Assembly (NCBI GenBank): GCA_027486655.1
Contig: JAIXOR010000075.1
Location: 1 to 52,277, forward strand
DNA: 52,277 nucleotides
Direction of reading: 5' to 3'
Source of the DNA: Verrucomicrobiaceae bacterium
GTDB lineage: Bacteria > Verrucomicrobiota > Verrucomicrobiia > Verrucomicrobiales > Akkermansiaceae
The notes under the pieces were generated by a model. That model saw nothing but the letters and a program-made list of their open reading frames with translations, did no database searches and had not been told where the DNA came from. Made by a program: the position numbers and the translations under genes. Below, in pieces: positions 41,789 through 50,761 of the stretch (positions within the stretch are counted from its first letter, which is position 1; every line of letters begins with the position of its first letter).

Positions 41789-42090
41789 ACTGGATTGGGG
41801 AAAGGGTCCGCGAAGAGTTGAAGTTCGGTATGAATGCCGGAACGCTGGGATTCAGGATCAGCCGTCGATCCACCCACAAATAGCTGGACCGCGCATGCCT
41901 GAAGCTTCCGCGATCTTGATAGGAAGAGCGGGAAACAGTGTCAATCACGACCTTGATCCGCCGGGGCGCATGCATCGAACGCCTCCAAGAACTCCGCATG
42001 GCAGATGCCATCCGGATCGTTTGTCTTGCCGGAGACATGGATTTTCGAAAAGAATCCGGACAGTCGGAAAGAACATTTCCCCACCCAGCC
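41789..42090. other. Divergent intergenic region between the RND operon and ppk2
   Basis: Both operons must start here. A frame beginning at 41938 leads in-frame into ppk2, but it adds ~51 residues with no family similarity. No clear operator dyad, terminator or regulator gene was found. Confidence 0.4.
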
Positions 42091-42999
42091 ATGATCAAGA
42101 ACAAGCTTCTGAAACAATTCCTCGTGGAGCCCGGCACCGAGGTGAGCCTGAAAGACTATGTCACTGATTGGACCGAGACCGGGGAGGCCCGGGAACTTGG
42201 AAAGGAATTCATCAAGGAGCGCGCCACCGCCATCCTTGAGGAAAGCCGGGCGAGCCTCGCCGAAGCCCAGGAGCTTCTCTACGCATCAGACACCCATTCG
42301 GTGCTCATCATCCTGCAGGCAATGGACGCCGCCGGCAAGGACGGCACCATCCGGCATGTGATGGCTGGCGTGAACCCCCAGGGATGCCAGGTGTTCAGTT
42401 TCAAAAAACCCTCCGCCGAGGAACTCGACCACAACTTCCTCTGGCGCTACATGAAATCCCTGCCGGAACGGGGCAGGATCGGCATCTTCAACCGGTCCTA
42501 CTACGAGGATGTGCTCGTCGTCAAAGTCCACCCGGAATGGCTCGGCCCGGGATCCCCTGCGGAACCGGACGCCGGGTTCTGGCGCCGCCGTTACGAGGAC
42601 ATCAACAACTTCGAGAAGCACCTCGCCCGCAATGGGACACTCGTGCTCAAGTTTTTCCTCCACGTTTCCAAGGATGAGCAGAAACGCCGTTTTCTCGAGC
42701 GCCTCACCAATCCCGAGAAACACTGGAAATTCTCGGAGGCCGACCTGGCAGAACGCGCTCACTGGAAATCCTACCGCAAGGCCTTCGAGGACGCCCTCAG
42801 CGCCACCAGCACCAAGCGCGCTCCATGGCATGTCATCCCGGCGGACCGCAAATACGTCGCACGCGCACTCGTCGCGGACATCATTGTCACCGCCATCCGG
42901 AATCTCGGACTAAAATACCCGGAAGTCCCGCCGGAACAACTCGCTCGCCTCACCGAGGCCCGCGAGAAACTCGAAGGGGAAGGCTCAGGGGAATCCTGA
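42091..42999 (+). CDS. ppk2: Polyphosphate kinase 2 family protein
   Basis: 302 aa single-domain PPK2. Walker A-like AMDAAGKDGTIRHVM (~75-89), GCQVFSFKKPSAEELDHNFLWR, the lid/Walker B area GRIGIFNRSYYEDVLVV, and FFLHVSKDEQKRRFLERL. It transfers phosphate between polyphosphate and a nucleotide (AMP or ADP; direction cannot be fixed from sequence). The ATG at 42091 coincides with the family start MIKNKLLKQFLVEPG-type opening. It lies between the divergent RND pump genes and the outer-membrane factor, 128 bp before the latter; the link may be only positional. Confidence 0.93.
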   Translation: MIKNKLLKQFLVEPGTEVSLKDYVTDWTETGEARELGKEFIKERATAILEESRASLAEAQELLYASDTHSVLIILQAMDAAGKDGTIRHVMAGVNPQGCQVFSFKKPSAEELDHNFLWRYMKSLPERGRIGIFNRSYYEDVLVVKVHPEWLGPGSPAEPDAGFWRRRYEDINNFEKHLARNGTLVLKFFLHVSKDEQKRRFLERLTNPEKHWKFSEADLAERAHWKSYRKAFEDALSATSTKRAPWHVIPADRKYVARALVADIIVTAIRNLGLKYPEVPPEQLARLTEAREKLEGEGSGES

Positions 43000-43127
43000 C
43001 CGGCACGGCCCCGCCCGGCGCGTTGGAAAAACATCCTCGCACCCGTCCTGCTCCTTTTGATAAGCCATCGCCGCGCCGGGATTCCGACCATCCAATGGGG
43101 TCCACGCGCCTGCTGAACCCCGATCCC

Positions 43128-44510
43128 ATGCGCAAGCTTTCCATCCTTCCGCTCCTGCTGCTGAGTTCCTGCGTCCTCGGCCCCCAACCCGGATCCCCCG
43201 AAACCTCCACGCCCGATTCGATCCGAGGGGATCACTCACCCCATGGCGCATCCTTCGGAGACAAGTCCTGGCGCAAGGTTTTCCAAAACTCCTCAATGCG
43301 CGCCCTCATCGAACGCGCCCTCACGAACAACCCGGACCTCGTCGCCGCCACCTACCGCATCGAGCAGGCACGCGCCCGCGCCGTGGCCGCCAGGGCCGAT
43401 TGGTTCCCCCAGCTCAATGGCAGCACCGGCGGCTCGGCCAACTACGGCTCGCCCAATGCCGGCCAAGTCGCTCCGAACGGTGACCGCACGTCGGAGTCCT
43501 ACGACATCACCGGACTGCTCAGTTGGGAACTCGACCTCTGGGGTGGCATCCGCCGCGGAAACGAATCCGCACGCTCCCAACTCCTCGCCGCCCAGTATCA
43601 ACGGGACGCCGTCCAAACCAGCCTCATCGCCTCCGTCGCCGCCGCTTACATCGAGCTCAAGAATCTCGACGAGCGCCTCGCCATTTCCAAACGCACCGCC
43701 GAAAGCCGCCGCGCCTCCCTGGGCCTCGTCACCTCACTCCGGGACGGTGGCGTGAGCTCCGATCTGGAAGTCGGACAGGCCGAGGCGCTGTTAGGCCAGG
43801 CCCTCACCGCCATCCCCATCACCGAGAAAGCCATCGCCGCCAAGGAAAACGAAATCCGCGCCCTGCTCGGTGACTTCCCCGCGAGCGTGGCGCGCGGCGG
43901 CAGCCTCGACGGACTCGATTCCTCACTCCACATCCGTGGCGGACTCCCCGCCTCGCTCCTCGCGCGCAGGCCGGACATCGCCGCGGCCGATCAGGCCTAT
44001 CAGGCAGCCGTCGCAGAGATCGGCGTGGCTGAAGCCCTGCGCCTGCCCACGCTCTCCCTCACCGGTAGCGGCGGATGGGTCAGCGCGGAACTCGACAACC
44101 TCCTCGAAGGCAAATCCGGAGCCTACTCCATCGGTCCGCGCCTCGCAGGCCCCATCTTCGATGCCGGCCGGGGCAAGGCCCGCGTCGATGCCGCCAAGGC
44201 CCGTGCCGGCGAAGCCCTCGCCGCCCACGATCGCGCCGCCAAGCAAGCCTTCCGTGAGGCAGCGGACGCGATCAACGCGCACGTCAAAGCCGGTCAACTC
44301 ATCACCGAACAATCCCGACTCGTTGACGCCAACCGCAAGGTCGCCAACGTCGCCGCGGAACGCTTCCAGGGCGGAGCCTCCAGCTACCTCGAAGTCCTCG
44401 ACGCCGAGCGCAGCCTCTTCACCTCGGAACTCGAACTCGCCGACGCCAGACGCGACCGACTGCTCGCCGTCGTCCAAGCCTACCGCGCCCTCGGCGGAGG
44501 CTGGAAATGA
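43128..44510 (+). CDS. RND efflux outer-membrane lipoprotein (NodT/OprM family)
   Basis: 460 aa. Lipobox LLSSC (Cys15) after a short signal, then the two-fold repeated TolC-type helices (NNPDLVAATYRIEQARARA, and RRPDIAAADQAYQAAVAEIG in the second half). The LLSWELDLWGGIRRGNESARS and GPIFDAGRGKARVDAAKA segments are typical of OprM/NodT. The ATG at 43128 gives the lipoprotein signal; a longer frame upstream runs across ppk2. It should complete a tripartite pump with the minus-strand MFP and RND proteins at 37433-41788. Confidence 0.94.
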   Translation: MRKLSILPLLLLSSCVLGPQPGSPETSTPDSIRGDHSPHGASFGDKSWRKVFQNSSMRALIERALTNNPDLVAATYRIEQARARAVAARADWFPQLNGSTGGSANYGSPNAGQVAPNGDRTSESYDITGLLSWELDLWGGIRRGNESARSQLLAAQYQRDAVQTSLIASVAAAYIELKNLDERLAISKRTAESRRASLGLVTSLRDGGVSSDLEVGQAEALLGQALTAIPITEKAIAAKENEIRALLGDFPASVARGGSLDGLDSSLHIRGGLPASLLARRPDIAAADQAYQAAVAEIGVAEALRLPTLSLTGSGGWVSAELDNLLEGKSGAYSIGPRLAGPIFDAGRGKARVDAAKARAGEALAAHDRAAKQAFREAADAINAHVKAGQLITEQSRLVDANRKVANVAAERFQGGASSYLEVLDAERSLFTSELELADARRDRLLAVVQAYRALGGGWK

Positions 44511-44571
44511 GTTTCCATTCCCACGCCTGACCAATCATTGCAGCGCCGGTCCCGTTGAAGGAATCAAGCCT

Positions 44572-44934
44572 TCAACCCAGAAGCCAGGCCTTGGCCACAT
44601 CCTCCCTGCCGCTTTCAAAGTAGCCCACCGGAGCGCTGCGGAAGCCTGCACCGACGAACATCTTGAGCTCGTCTTCCCACTTTTTGTCACCCACGAAGGC
44701 GATCTTTGAAATCTTCGAACCATGGGAAAACATGAAGTCGAGATTGTTCCAGTCGCCAACGGACTGCCAACCGCCGAAGTCCCCCGCCACGACAAGCACC
44801 CGCGGCTCGGCACCCGCCTCGATCAACGGTGCCAACCTCGCCTGGCCGGCAAGCAGCTCGTCGTGGCTGAGGGTGCCGGCAAGTTGGATTTCACAAAGTT
44901 GATGGGTCGGATCGTAGTTGAACTGGAGGGGCAT
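44572..44934 (-). CDS. SpoIIAA-like (STAS-fold) small protein
   Basis: 120 aa. The β-α pattern LCEIQLAGTLSHDELLAGQA, RVLVVAGDFGGWQSVGDWN, SKIAFVGDKKWEDELKMFV and a C-terminal AKAWLLG match the SpoIIAA-like family (PF11964), a soluble STAS-type fold of uncertain role, perhaps lipid or nucleotide binding. ATG 44934 is chosen; 44952 would add six residues. Its start lies ~61 bp beyond the stop of the large gene upstream on the same strand. The 61 bp to the outer-membrane factor, which is convergent, hold no terminator. Confidence 0.78.
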   Translation of the reverse strand: MPLQFNYDPTHQLCEIQLAGTLSHDELLAGQARLAPLIEAGAEPRVLVVAGDFGGWQSVGDWNNLDFMFSHGSKISKIAFVGDKKWEDELKMFVGAGFRSAPVGYFESGREDVAKAWLLG

Positions 44935-44995
44935 GGCGGCATTCGAAGCCATCCCGGGCCTCCATGGCAAGGGACAAACTCCGGGGCCCTCGATC

Positions 44996-47900
44996 TCATG
45001 CCAGCCCCGCTTGTGGACCGAGCACCAGCAGCGCCTCACAAGGAAGCCGCGCCACATCCACCCCAAGGCCGTCCGCGTGCAGCACCAGCCCATCCGCCGC
45101 AGCGATCAAGCCGCCACCGGGCAGCGGCGGACGGATCGACAAACCACCGGAGGGCATTCCGATCCCGCCAACCCACACCCGGATGACACCCGCGGTGGAG
45201 CCGTCGATCCCGAAATCCAGCGCCCCATGGCGGGTCGGCAGTTTTCTAACGGAAAATCCGCCGGCCTCCGCGATCCATTCCCAGGGCATGCCTGAAGCGA
45301 GCACCAAAGCGTCCGAAGCCTCGCGGTCCGCCGCCACCATGGAACACAGCGCGAGAAGATACTCCGCCGCGATCCATGTGTGCGGCACATCCCCCAGATG
45401 CCCCGGGGCCCGGGGATCGCGCCACGTGATCTCCGGCCACTGGTTCCATTCGCGCGGGCGGCGGTCGCGAAGGAAAAACGAGAGCAGTTCGTTGGCCGTC
45501 GCCCGCTCGCCAAGCCTCACGAAGGCACCGATGATGCGGATTTCATACGCGGTGTAGTTGTTCCACTCCATGCCGCCGCCGTGTTTCCGGCGAAAGCCTT
45601 CCAGATACGTGGCTAGCATCGAGTGCAGCGCATCCTCCGGCAGCACATCCGCGAAGTCGAGCATCGCCACCGCGTTGGACGTGGCGGTGGGATCGAAGTC
45701 CGCCCACTCGACCGATCCCGGGATGTATGCCAGTTTACGGGACTCAATCACCGCACGGATCGAGCTCAGGAGATCGTTTTGAAACTCCACCGCTTCCCTC
45801 CGCCAGCGGGACGCGCCTTCGCCATCTCCGGAGGCCTCCGCCAAGTCCGCCGCCGCCTCCAGCCCGCGCACTCCCCAGAAGTCGTCCCAATACGAATGCA
45901 CCGGATGCGCCAGATAGCCCTCATGGCTCGCGGACTCCGGCAAGAGCCCGTGGAACTCTCCGCCCGGTCCTTCTGACATTCGTTGCCTGCGCGTCCGCGT
46001 GAGGAATTCCGCCGCCTTGCCCACCCGCGGCATCAGTTGCTCCAGAAAACGCCGGTCGCCGCCATCGCGGCAAACCTCCCTCGCTCCCCACAGAAACTGC
46101 CCGTGGCTGTCATGCTCGACGAGCCAGTCGATCCCGTCCCGATCCACCACGCAGGGAACAAATCCGTCCTCACGCTGAAAGGGCGCATACCACTCCATGA
46201 ACTCGCGCAACGGACGCGGCAGTCCCGCTTTCATCAAAGCCGCTCCCATGATCACGCAATCGCGAACCCACGACCGGGTGTATCGGCGCGGTCCCGGCTG
46301 GATCGCCGCGCCATCCCGGTGGATGAGAATGTGCCCCGCCGCACATCGCATGCAGTCAAAGGCATCCCGGGCGCTCTCCGGCAGCGTCCACTCCACCCGC
46401 CCCAGAACCCTTCGCCAACGGGCATGGGCCTTTCTCCGTCCGCCCGGCAACAGCGGCGTCCCTTCGCCATGATAGGGCATGGAAACCGTAACCTCAAAGC
46501 TCCGCACACCGGCAGGCACTTCCCAAACCATCGCCGCTGAAGCCAGCCCCTCCTCATCCCGCACCCGTTGCTCCGGAGGCATCCGTCCATCCATGAGAAA
46601 CCCGGTCACCTGCCCCTCCTCAAACGCGGCAACCCCTCCGGAATCCGGTGCGGGATGACCGGTGACCTTACGCCCGTCCACCCGGACCCCGCCTTCCTCC
46701 ACCCCCGCCTCCATCAGCGGACTCCTTCCACCAAGATTGCGGAAGGCCTGCCACGGCGGATTCACCTGATAGGGGCGGATCGCGATGACCAGACGCCAGC
46801 CACTCGACTGCCCTTTCAGGCGCAGTCGATAGGTCGTCCGGAGTGTGAGCCCCTCACCGGATCCATCCATCCATGGCAGGATCTCCAGCCTCAGTCCCTT
46901 GCCGCGCCATGTCACCTTGGGCATCGGCACCCCGTGCTTTTCCATGGATACCGAGGTTTCCACATCCGCCCAGGTAACCAGCTTCCCATCAGTTAGAAGA
47001 AAAGGTTCCAGCGAGAATCCTCCCTCATCCACCTCCACCATGCCCTCTTCATTGACCAAGGCACGGCGTCCTCCATCCGGACTGCCCACCGGAGTCCAAT
47101 ACGATTGCTCACGATGCCAATACCGCGGGAACAGCCCCCTCGGAAAATCCGCAGCCACGGAATGGATGAACTCGTTCGGTGTGCTCGAAAACGCATCCGG
47201 CCTCAGCGACACACGGGCCAACGCCGCACCACCCGGATGCGCGAAGACCAACCTCAGATGCCTCGCCTCCGCTCCCGGTGTGGAGATGTGACTACGCCGT
47301 CCCATGGCCCGGCCCGCGCGGTGAATCAAGGTCCAGTCGATGCCATCCCCGGAGACCTCCAGCTGAAGCTCCCGCGGAGGAAGCCCCTCCGGCCAGTCGA
47401 TGACCACCCCGCCAAATCGCTGCGGCCGCCCGAAGTCCACCGCCCACCACGGCTTCACATCCCCCTCCGCCGCCCGCCATTCCCCGCCACCCGCCTCAAA
47501 AGCATGCTCCGGCTCCGCTCCCAAGCGGTGGCTGGAAGCACGGATGCTCTCCGCCTTTCGCAACGTCTGATCTTCTAACAAAGCGTCCGCCAGTTCGATC
47601 CACCCCTGCCCGCCCGGACCCGCCGCCACCACGATCTCGATCGCCTCGACATCCGATGGACCGCCCCCGCCCGCAGGACCCCACGCAAAGGGCAGCCCCC
47701 GCTCGTTGAATCGGAAATCCTCCCACCTGTCCGCCATCCCGTGATCCTTGCTCAGGTGCCTCCAGACGTTGGCACCACCCGGCGAAGCCACCTTGAACTC
47801 AAAGTGATTCGGAGGCCCGCCACCACGAAGCCGGAAACCGATGGTGAAGGTCTCCGGAAGCTTGAGCGCAACGACACGGCGGATCACCACAAAGCCACCG

Positions 47901-48049
47901 CCGCCGTGAAAATCATAATCCAGCCTCACCCCGGGCTCGCTCCCCGGCCCTTCGATCCGCGAAAGAAAACCTTTCGCCTGACCCGATGCAAAGACCTGCC
48001 ACTTCTCAGGGTCATCAAACAGCGTGGAAAATGAAAACGTCCTCATCAC
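44996..48049 (-). CDS. Large F5/8-type (discoidin) domain and glucoamylase-like (α/α)6 protein
   Basis: 1017 aa with no signal peptide, so probably cytoplasmic. Residues ~1-165 form a β-sandwich (FEFKVASPGG, DVEAIEIVVAAG). ~175-300 is a discoidin/F5-8C-like domain (IRASSHRLGAEPEHAFEAG, WWAVDFGRPQRFGGVVIDWP). ~300-560 is β-rich. ~560-930 is a helical barrel with RYTRSWVRDCVIMGAALMKAG, FVPCVVDRDGIDWLVEHDSHG and GGGMEWNNYTAYEIRIIGAF, resembling (α/α)6 glycosidases where RSWxRD binds the sugar. A β-domain closes it. Likely processes an oligosaccharide; linkage specificity unknown. Lone gene divergent from the entericidin-like gene. Confidence 0.75.
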   Translation of the reverse strand: MMRTFSFSTLFDDPEKWQVFASGQAKGFLSRIEGPGSEPGVRLDYDFHGGGGFVVIRRVVALKLPETFTIGFRLRGGGPPNHFEFKVASPGGANVWRHLSKDHGMADRWEDFRFNERGLPFAWGPAGGGGPSDVEAIEIVVAAGPGGQGWIELADALLEDQTLRKAESIRASSHRLGAEPEHAFEAGGGEWRAAEGDVKPWWAVDFGRPQRFGGVVIDWPEGLPPRELQLEVSGDGIDWTLIHRAGRAMGRRSHISTPGAEARHLRLVFAHPGGAALARVSLRPDAFSSTPNEFIHSVAADFPRGLFPRYWHREQSYWTPVGSPDGGRRALVNEEGMVEVDEGGFSLEPFLLTDGKLVTWADVETSVSMEKHGVPMPKVTWRGKGLRLEILPWMDGSGEGLTLRTTYRLRLKGQSSGWRLVIAIRPYQVNPPWQAFRNLGGRSPLMEAGVEEGGVRVDGRKVTGHPAPDSGGVAAFEEGQVTGFLMDGRMPPEQRVRDEEGLASAAMVWEVPAGVRSFEVTVSMPYHGEGTPLLPGGRRKAHARWRRVLGRVEWTLPESARDAFDCMRCAAGHILIHRDGAAIQPGPRRYTRSWVRDCVIMGAALMKAGLPRPLREFMEWYAPFQREDGFVPCVVDRDGIDWLVEHDSHGQFLWGAREVCRDGGDRRFLEQLMPRVGKAAEFLTRTRRQRMSEGPGGEFHGLLPESASHEGYLAHPVHSYWDDFWGVRGLEAAADLAEASGDGEGASRWRREAVEFQNDLLSSIRAVIESRKLAYIPGSVEWADFDPTATSNAVAMLDFADVLPEDALHSMLATYLEGFRRKHGGGMEWNNYTAYEIRIIGAFVRLGERATANELLSFFLRDRRPREWNQWPEITWRDPRAPGHLGDVPHTWIAAEYLLALCSMVAADREASDALVLASGMPWEWIAEAGGFSVRKLPTRHGALDFGIDGSTAGVIRVWVGGIGMPSGGLSIRPPLPGGGLIAAADGLVLHADGLGVDVARLPCEALLVLGPQAGLA

Positions 48050-48199
48050 TGCGGTTGTCTGAAGATGCTAGACCGACCAAGCACGGATGCGAGAACGGAT
48101 TTCCAGCCTCCCCCCCCACCGTGGTAGGGTTTCACCCCATGGCACAAGGTCGACATCACGGGCATGATGAATCCCGTGCGAACCACACGGAACCCAGCC

Positions 48200-48343
48200 A
48201 TGAAAAATCCAATCACTCGCCCAGCCATCATCTTCTTCGCAGCCCTCTCCGCACTGATCATCGGGACCGGTTGCAGCACCGTCCGGGGAGTCGGCAAAGA
48301 CGTCGGAAAAGTCGGGGACCACATCGAGGACTCCACCCGCTGA
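48200..48343 (+). CDS. Entericidin-like small lipoprotein
   Basis: 47 aa. The ATG at 48200 is followed by a basic N-end, a hydrophobic stretch (AIIFFAALSALIIGTG) and a lipobox-like GTGC (Cys25). The mature part STVRGVGKDVGKVGDHIED is the entericidin A/B signature. Such lipoproteins are envelope-stress or stationary-phase associated. It is followed after 40 bp by another mini-gene of stress character. Confidence 0.85.
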   Translation: MKNPITRPAIIFFAALSALIIGTGCSTVRGVGKDVGKVGDHIEDSTR

Positions 48344-48383
48344 ACCCGCCCTTGGATCCGCAGCCCCCAACCGGAATCCCCCC

Positions 48384-48533
48384 ATGCTGACCACCATCGC
48401 CATCATTCTCGTCGTTCTCTGGGCGCTCGGCCTTGTTACCAGTTCCACCCTCGGTGGATTCATCCACATCCTTCTGATCGCCGCGATCATCATGATCCTC
48501 ATCCGAATCGTCCAGGGCCGCCGTGCCCTTTGA
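48384..48533 (+). CDS. lmo0937-family small membrane protein
   Basis: 49 aa, two hydrophobic helices (IAIILVVLWALGLV and HILLIAAIIMILIRIV) flanking SSTLGGFIH and ending QGRRAL. Length, the LGLVTS...TLGGFIHILL core and the basic tail match the lmo0937/DUF5670 family, found widely and linked with stress loci. Function unknown. The stop TGA is at 48531-48533. Confidence 0.85.
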   Translation: MLTTIAIILVVLWALGLVTSSTLGGFIHILLIAAIIMILIRIVQGRRAL

Positions 48534-48862
48534 AGCAAAACATCCCACTCTCCCCACCGAACGACGCCATTCACGAAGGCCACCGTTCCAGCCACCTTTC
48601 ACGATTCCCGCTCGGCTCCGTCATCCGCCATGCCTCGGCAGAGTTCCCGTGGAAACCAGCCCCCCCGGGTTCAATCATGGTTTCCAACGCCGGACCTGCG
48701 ATGCGCCCGGATCGATTCCGGAACGATCCCGCGGGAGTCGTGAAATGCCGGCTCGGATTCCCGAAACCACGGAAAACAGTTGTCATTCTAGCCCGTGGGA
48801 CGATGGTCTGGTTGAAACGAGCGATCTGATTTTGCGCCCCCATCCCTCCTTCGAGGGCCATC
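48534..48862. other. Intergenic region before the histidine kinase
   Basis: 329 bp without a credible gene. A TTGTCA hexamer at about 48780 could serve as a -35 element, but the -10 is poor. No repeat, terminator or RNA motif was recognised. Confidence 0.4.
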
Positions 48863-50008
48863 ATGCAAACCCATGCTAACGATTTCCCGCTCCTCTATCA
48901 GGAGGCGCTGACCACCCACCTTCGTTCAGCCCGGAAGGCCGAATCCGCCCGTGTGTCCGATTGCGTGCGCGATTTCAATCAATCCGGGTGGTCCCCGGAG
49001 GATCTGTCGTCCCTCCACGAAAAGATCCTCGTCATGACCCTCCTGCCGGCTGAGCTGAAATCGAAACGCCCCGCGCTGATCCGAAAAGCCTCTCACTTTT
49101 TCGCCGCAGTGGCTGCACAGTCCGCCGATTCACAGACCGCGGACTCACCCCTCGCAAGGAAACTCAAGGCCACCATCGGCATGCTCAGCAGCCGCAGCGT
49201 GACGCTCGCTTTCGCACAGAGCTCCCCACTCCAACACGCCCCCATGCCGGAAGCCGCCTCCGGATCCCCTTCCGAAGGCGAACCCGAGATGACCAATGAA
49301 CGCCTCCGTGCCCTTTCACGGCGGATCCTCAAAAGCCAGGAGGAGGAGCGGAAAAAGATCAGCCGCGAGCTGCACGACGTCATCGTCCAGTCACTCGTCG
49401 GCGTGAACGTCCGCCTCACCACCCTCCGCAAGGAAGCCGCCCTGCGGTCCAAGGAACTCGCCCGGGACATCGCTGCCACCCAGCGCCTCGTGGCGAAGTC
49501 CGCGAAGATCGTTCACCAGTTCGCACGAGACCTCAGGCCCCCCGTTCTTGATGATCTCGGACTCATCCCCGCCCTCCACTCGTTCATCAAGCAGTTCTCA
49601 AAACGATCCGGTGCCCACGTCCACCTCACCGTTTTCACCGGCGTCGAGAAGCTCGATGCGGAACTGCGCACCGTGCTTTTCCGCGTGGCCCAGGAAGCCC
49701 TCTCCAACATTGCACGCCACGCTCGCGCGGAACGTGTCGAAGTCACCATCGTCAAGGAACCAGGCGCGGTCCGCCTTCAGATCGCCGACGATGGCAAGGC
49801 TTTCAACGCCGAGCTCCTCATCGGCCGAAACGAGAAACATCTCGGCTTGCTCGGCATGAAAGAGCGGATCGAAATGGTCGGCGGAACCTTCAGCATCGAT
49901 TCCGCCCCCGGCCACGGAACGACCATCCTCGCCACCATTCCCGTTGGCAAAACCCTCGCAAGGGAATGGCAACAGGAGGTCGATACCATCCAGACAGATA
50001 CCCCATGA
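48863..50008 (+). CDS. Cytoplasmic sensor histidine kinase (NarX/HisKA_3 type)
   Basis: 381 aa, no transmembrane helix. The N-terminal ~100 residues (LYQEALTTHLRSARKAESARVSDCVRDFNQSG...LSSLHEKIL) form a helical domain resembling RsbU-type N-terminal domains, followed by a Ser/Ala-rich linker. HisKA_3 dimerisation: EEERKKISRELHDVIVQSLVG (His ~171). HATPase_c: N-box VAQEALSNIARHARA, IADDGKAF, and HLGLLGMKERIEMVGGTF. Its stop overlaps the response-regulator start (ATGA), so they are a cognate pair. The input signal is unknown. Confidence 0.93.
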   Translation: MQTHANDFPLLYQEALTTHLRSARKAESARVSDCVRDFNQSGWSPEDLSSLHEKILVMTLLPAELKSKRPALIRKASHFFAAVAAQSADSQTADSPLARKLKATIGMLSSRSVTLAFAQSSPLQHAPMPEAASGSPSEGEPEMTNERLRALSRRILKSQEEERKKISRELHDVIVQSLVGVNVRLTTLRKEAALRSKELARDIAATQRLVAKSAKIVHQFARDLRPPVLDDLGLIPALHSFIKQFSKRSGAHVHLTVFTGVEKLDAELRTVLFRVAQEALSNIARHARAERVEVTIVKEPGAVRLQIADDGKAFNAELLIGRNEKHLGLLGMKERIEMVGGTFSIDSAPGHGTTILATIPVGKTLAREWQQEVDTIQTDTP

Positions 50009-50682
50009 AATCGATCACCATCCTTCTCGCGGAGGACCACACGTTGGTTCGCGAAGGGCTCCGGGCCATGCTCTCTCTCGAAAAAGACTTCACTGTCATC
50101 GGCGGGGCACAGGACGGGAGAAAAGCCATCGCCATGGCCTCCGAATTCTCACCCGATGTCGTGCTCATGGACATCGCCATGGCCGGTCTCAACGGTCTCG
50201 AAGCCACCCGCCAGCTCCTGAAGATCCTGCCGCAAACCAAGGTCATCATCCTCACCGCGCATGGCGATGACGCCTATGTCAGGCAGGCTGCGGAAGCCGG
50301 TGCGGCAGGCTTCGTCGTCAAACAGGACTCCATGATGGACCTGTGCCGCGCGATCCGGCACGTTCACCAGGGACATGCATTCTTCAGCGCATCCATCGCC
50401 ACCCGTTTCACCCGGCTTCAACGGCGGCGGACGGATTCCTCGGCAGACAACCGTGCAGACCAAGCCCGACTCACCTCCCGCGAGATGGAGGTGTTCCAAT
50501 TGATCGCGGAAGGCAGACCCAACAAAGAAACAGCGGTCGAGCTCGGCATAAGCATCAAAACCGTCGAGAAACACCGCACCCGGCTGATGGCCAAACTCGA
50601 TCTGCATGACACCGCCAGCCTCACACGCCACGCCATTTCCATCGGCATCATCGAGAACTCGGTCCGGCTTACCCTGCTCTGA
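50005..50682 (+). CDS. NarL/LuxR-family response regulator
   Basis: 225 aa. Receiver domain ~4-120: acidic pair EDH (10-12), phospho-acceptor Asp56 in VVLMDIAMAGLNG, Thr in VIILTAHGD, Lys ~106 in GFVVKQD. LuxR-type HTH ~158-220 with LTSREMEVFQLIAEGRPNKETAVELGIS and VEKHRTRLMAKL. Coupled to the upstream kinase by ATGA overlap. Target genes are not evident; the adjacent coiled-coil gene (79 bp downstream) or the stress mini-genes are candidates. Confidence 0.95.
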   Translation: MKSITILLAEDHTLVREGLRAMLSLEKDFTVIGGAQDGRKAIAMASEFSPDVVLMDIAMAGLNGLEATRQLLKILPQTKVIILTAHGDDAYVRQAAEAGAAGFVVKQDSMMDLCRAIRHVHQGHAFFSASIATRFTRLQRRRTDSSADNRADQARLTSREMEVFQLIAEGRPNKETAVELGISIKTVEKHRTRLMAKLDLHDTASLTRHAISIGIIENSVRLTLL

Positions 50683-50761
50683 TCTGCGGGCGGACCCACA
50701 CAAGGCCCAAACACCTTAATCCATGCTTGATGACCCGGCACGGTTTTCGCAAAGATGATGC

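Noticed and set aside
41938..42090. N-terminal extension of the PPK2 protein
   Set aside because: The added ~51 residues have no similarity to the family, and the ATG at 42091 matches the usual start.
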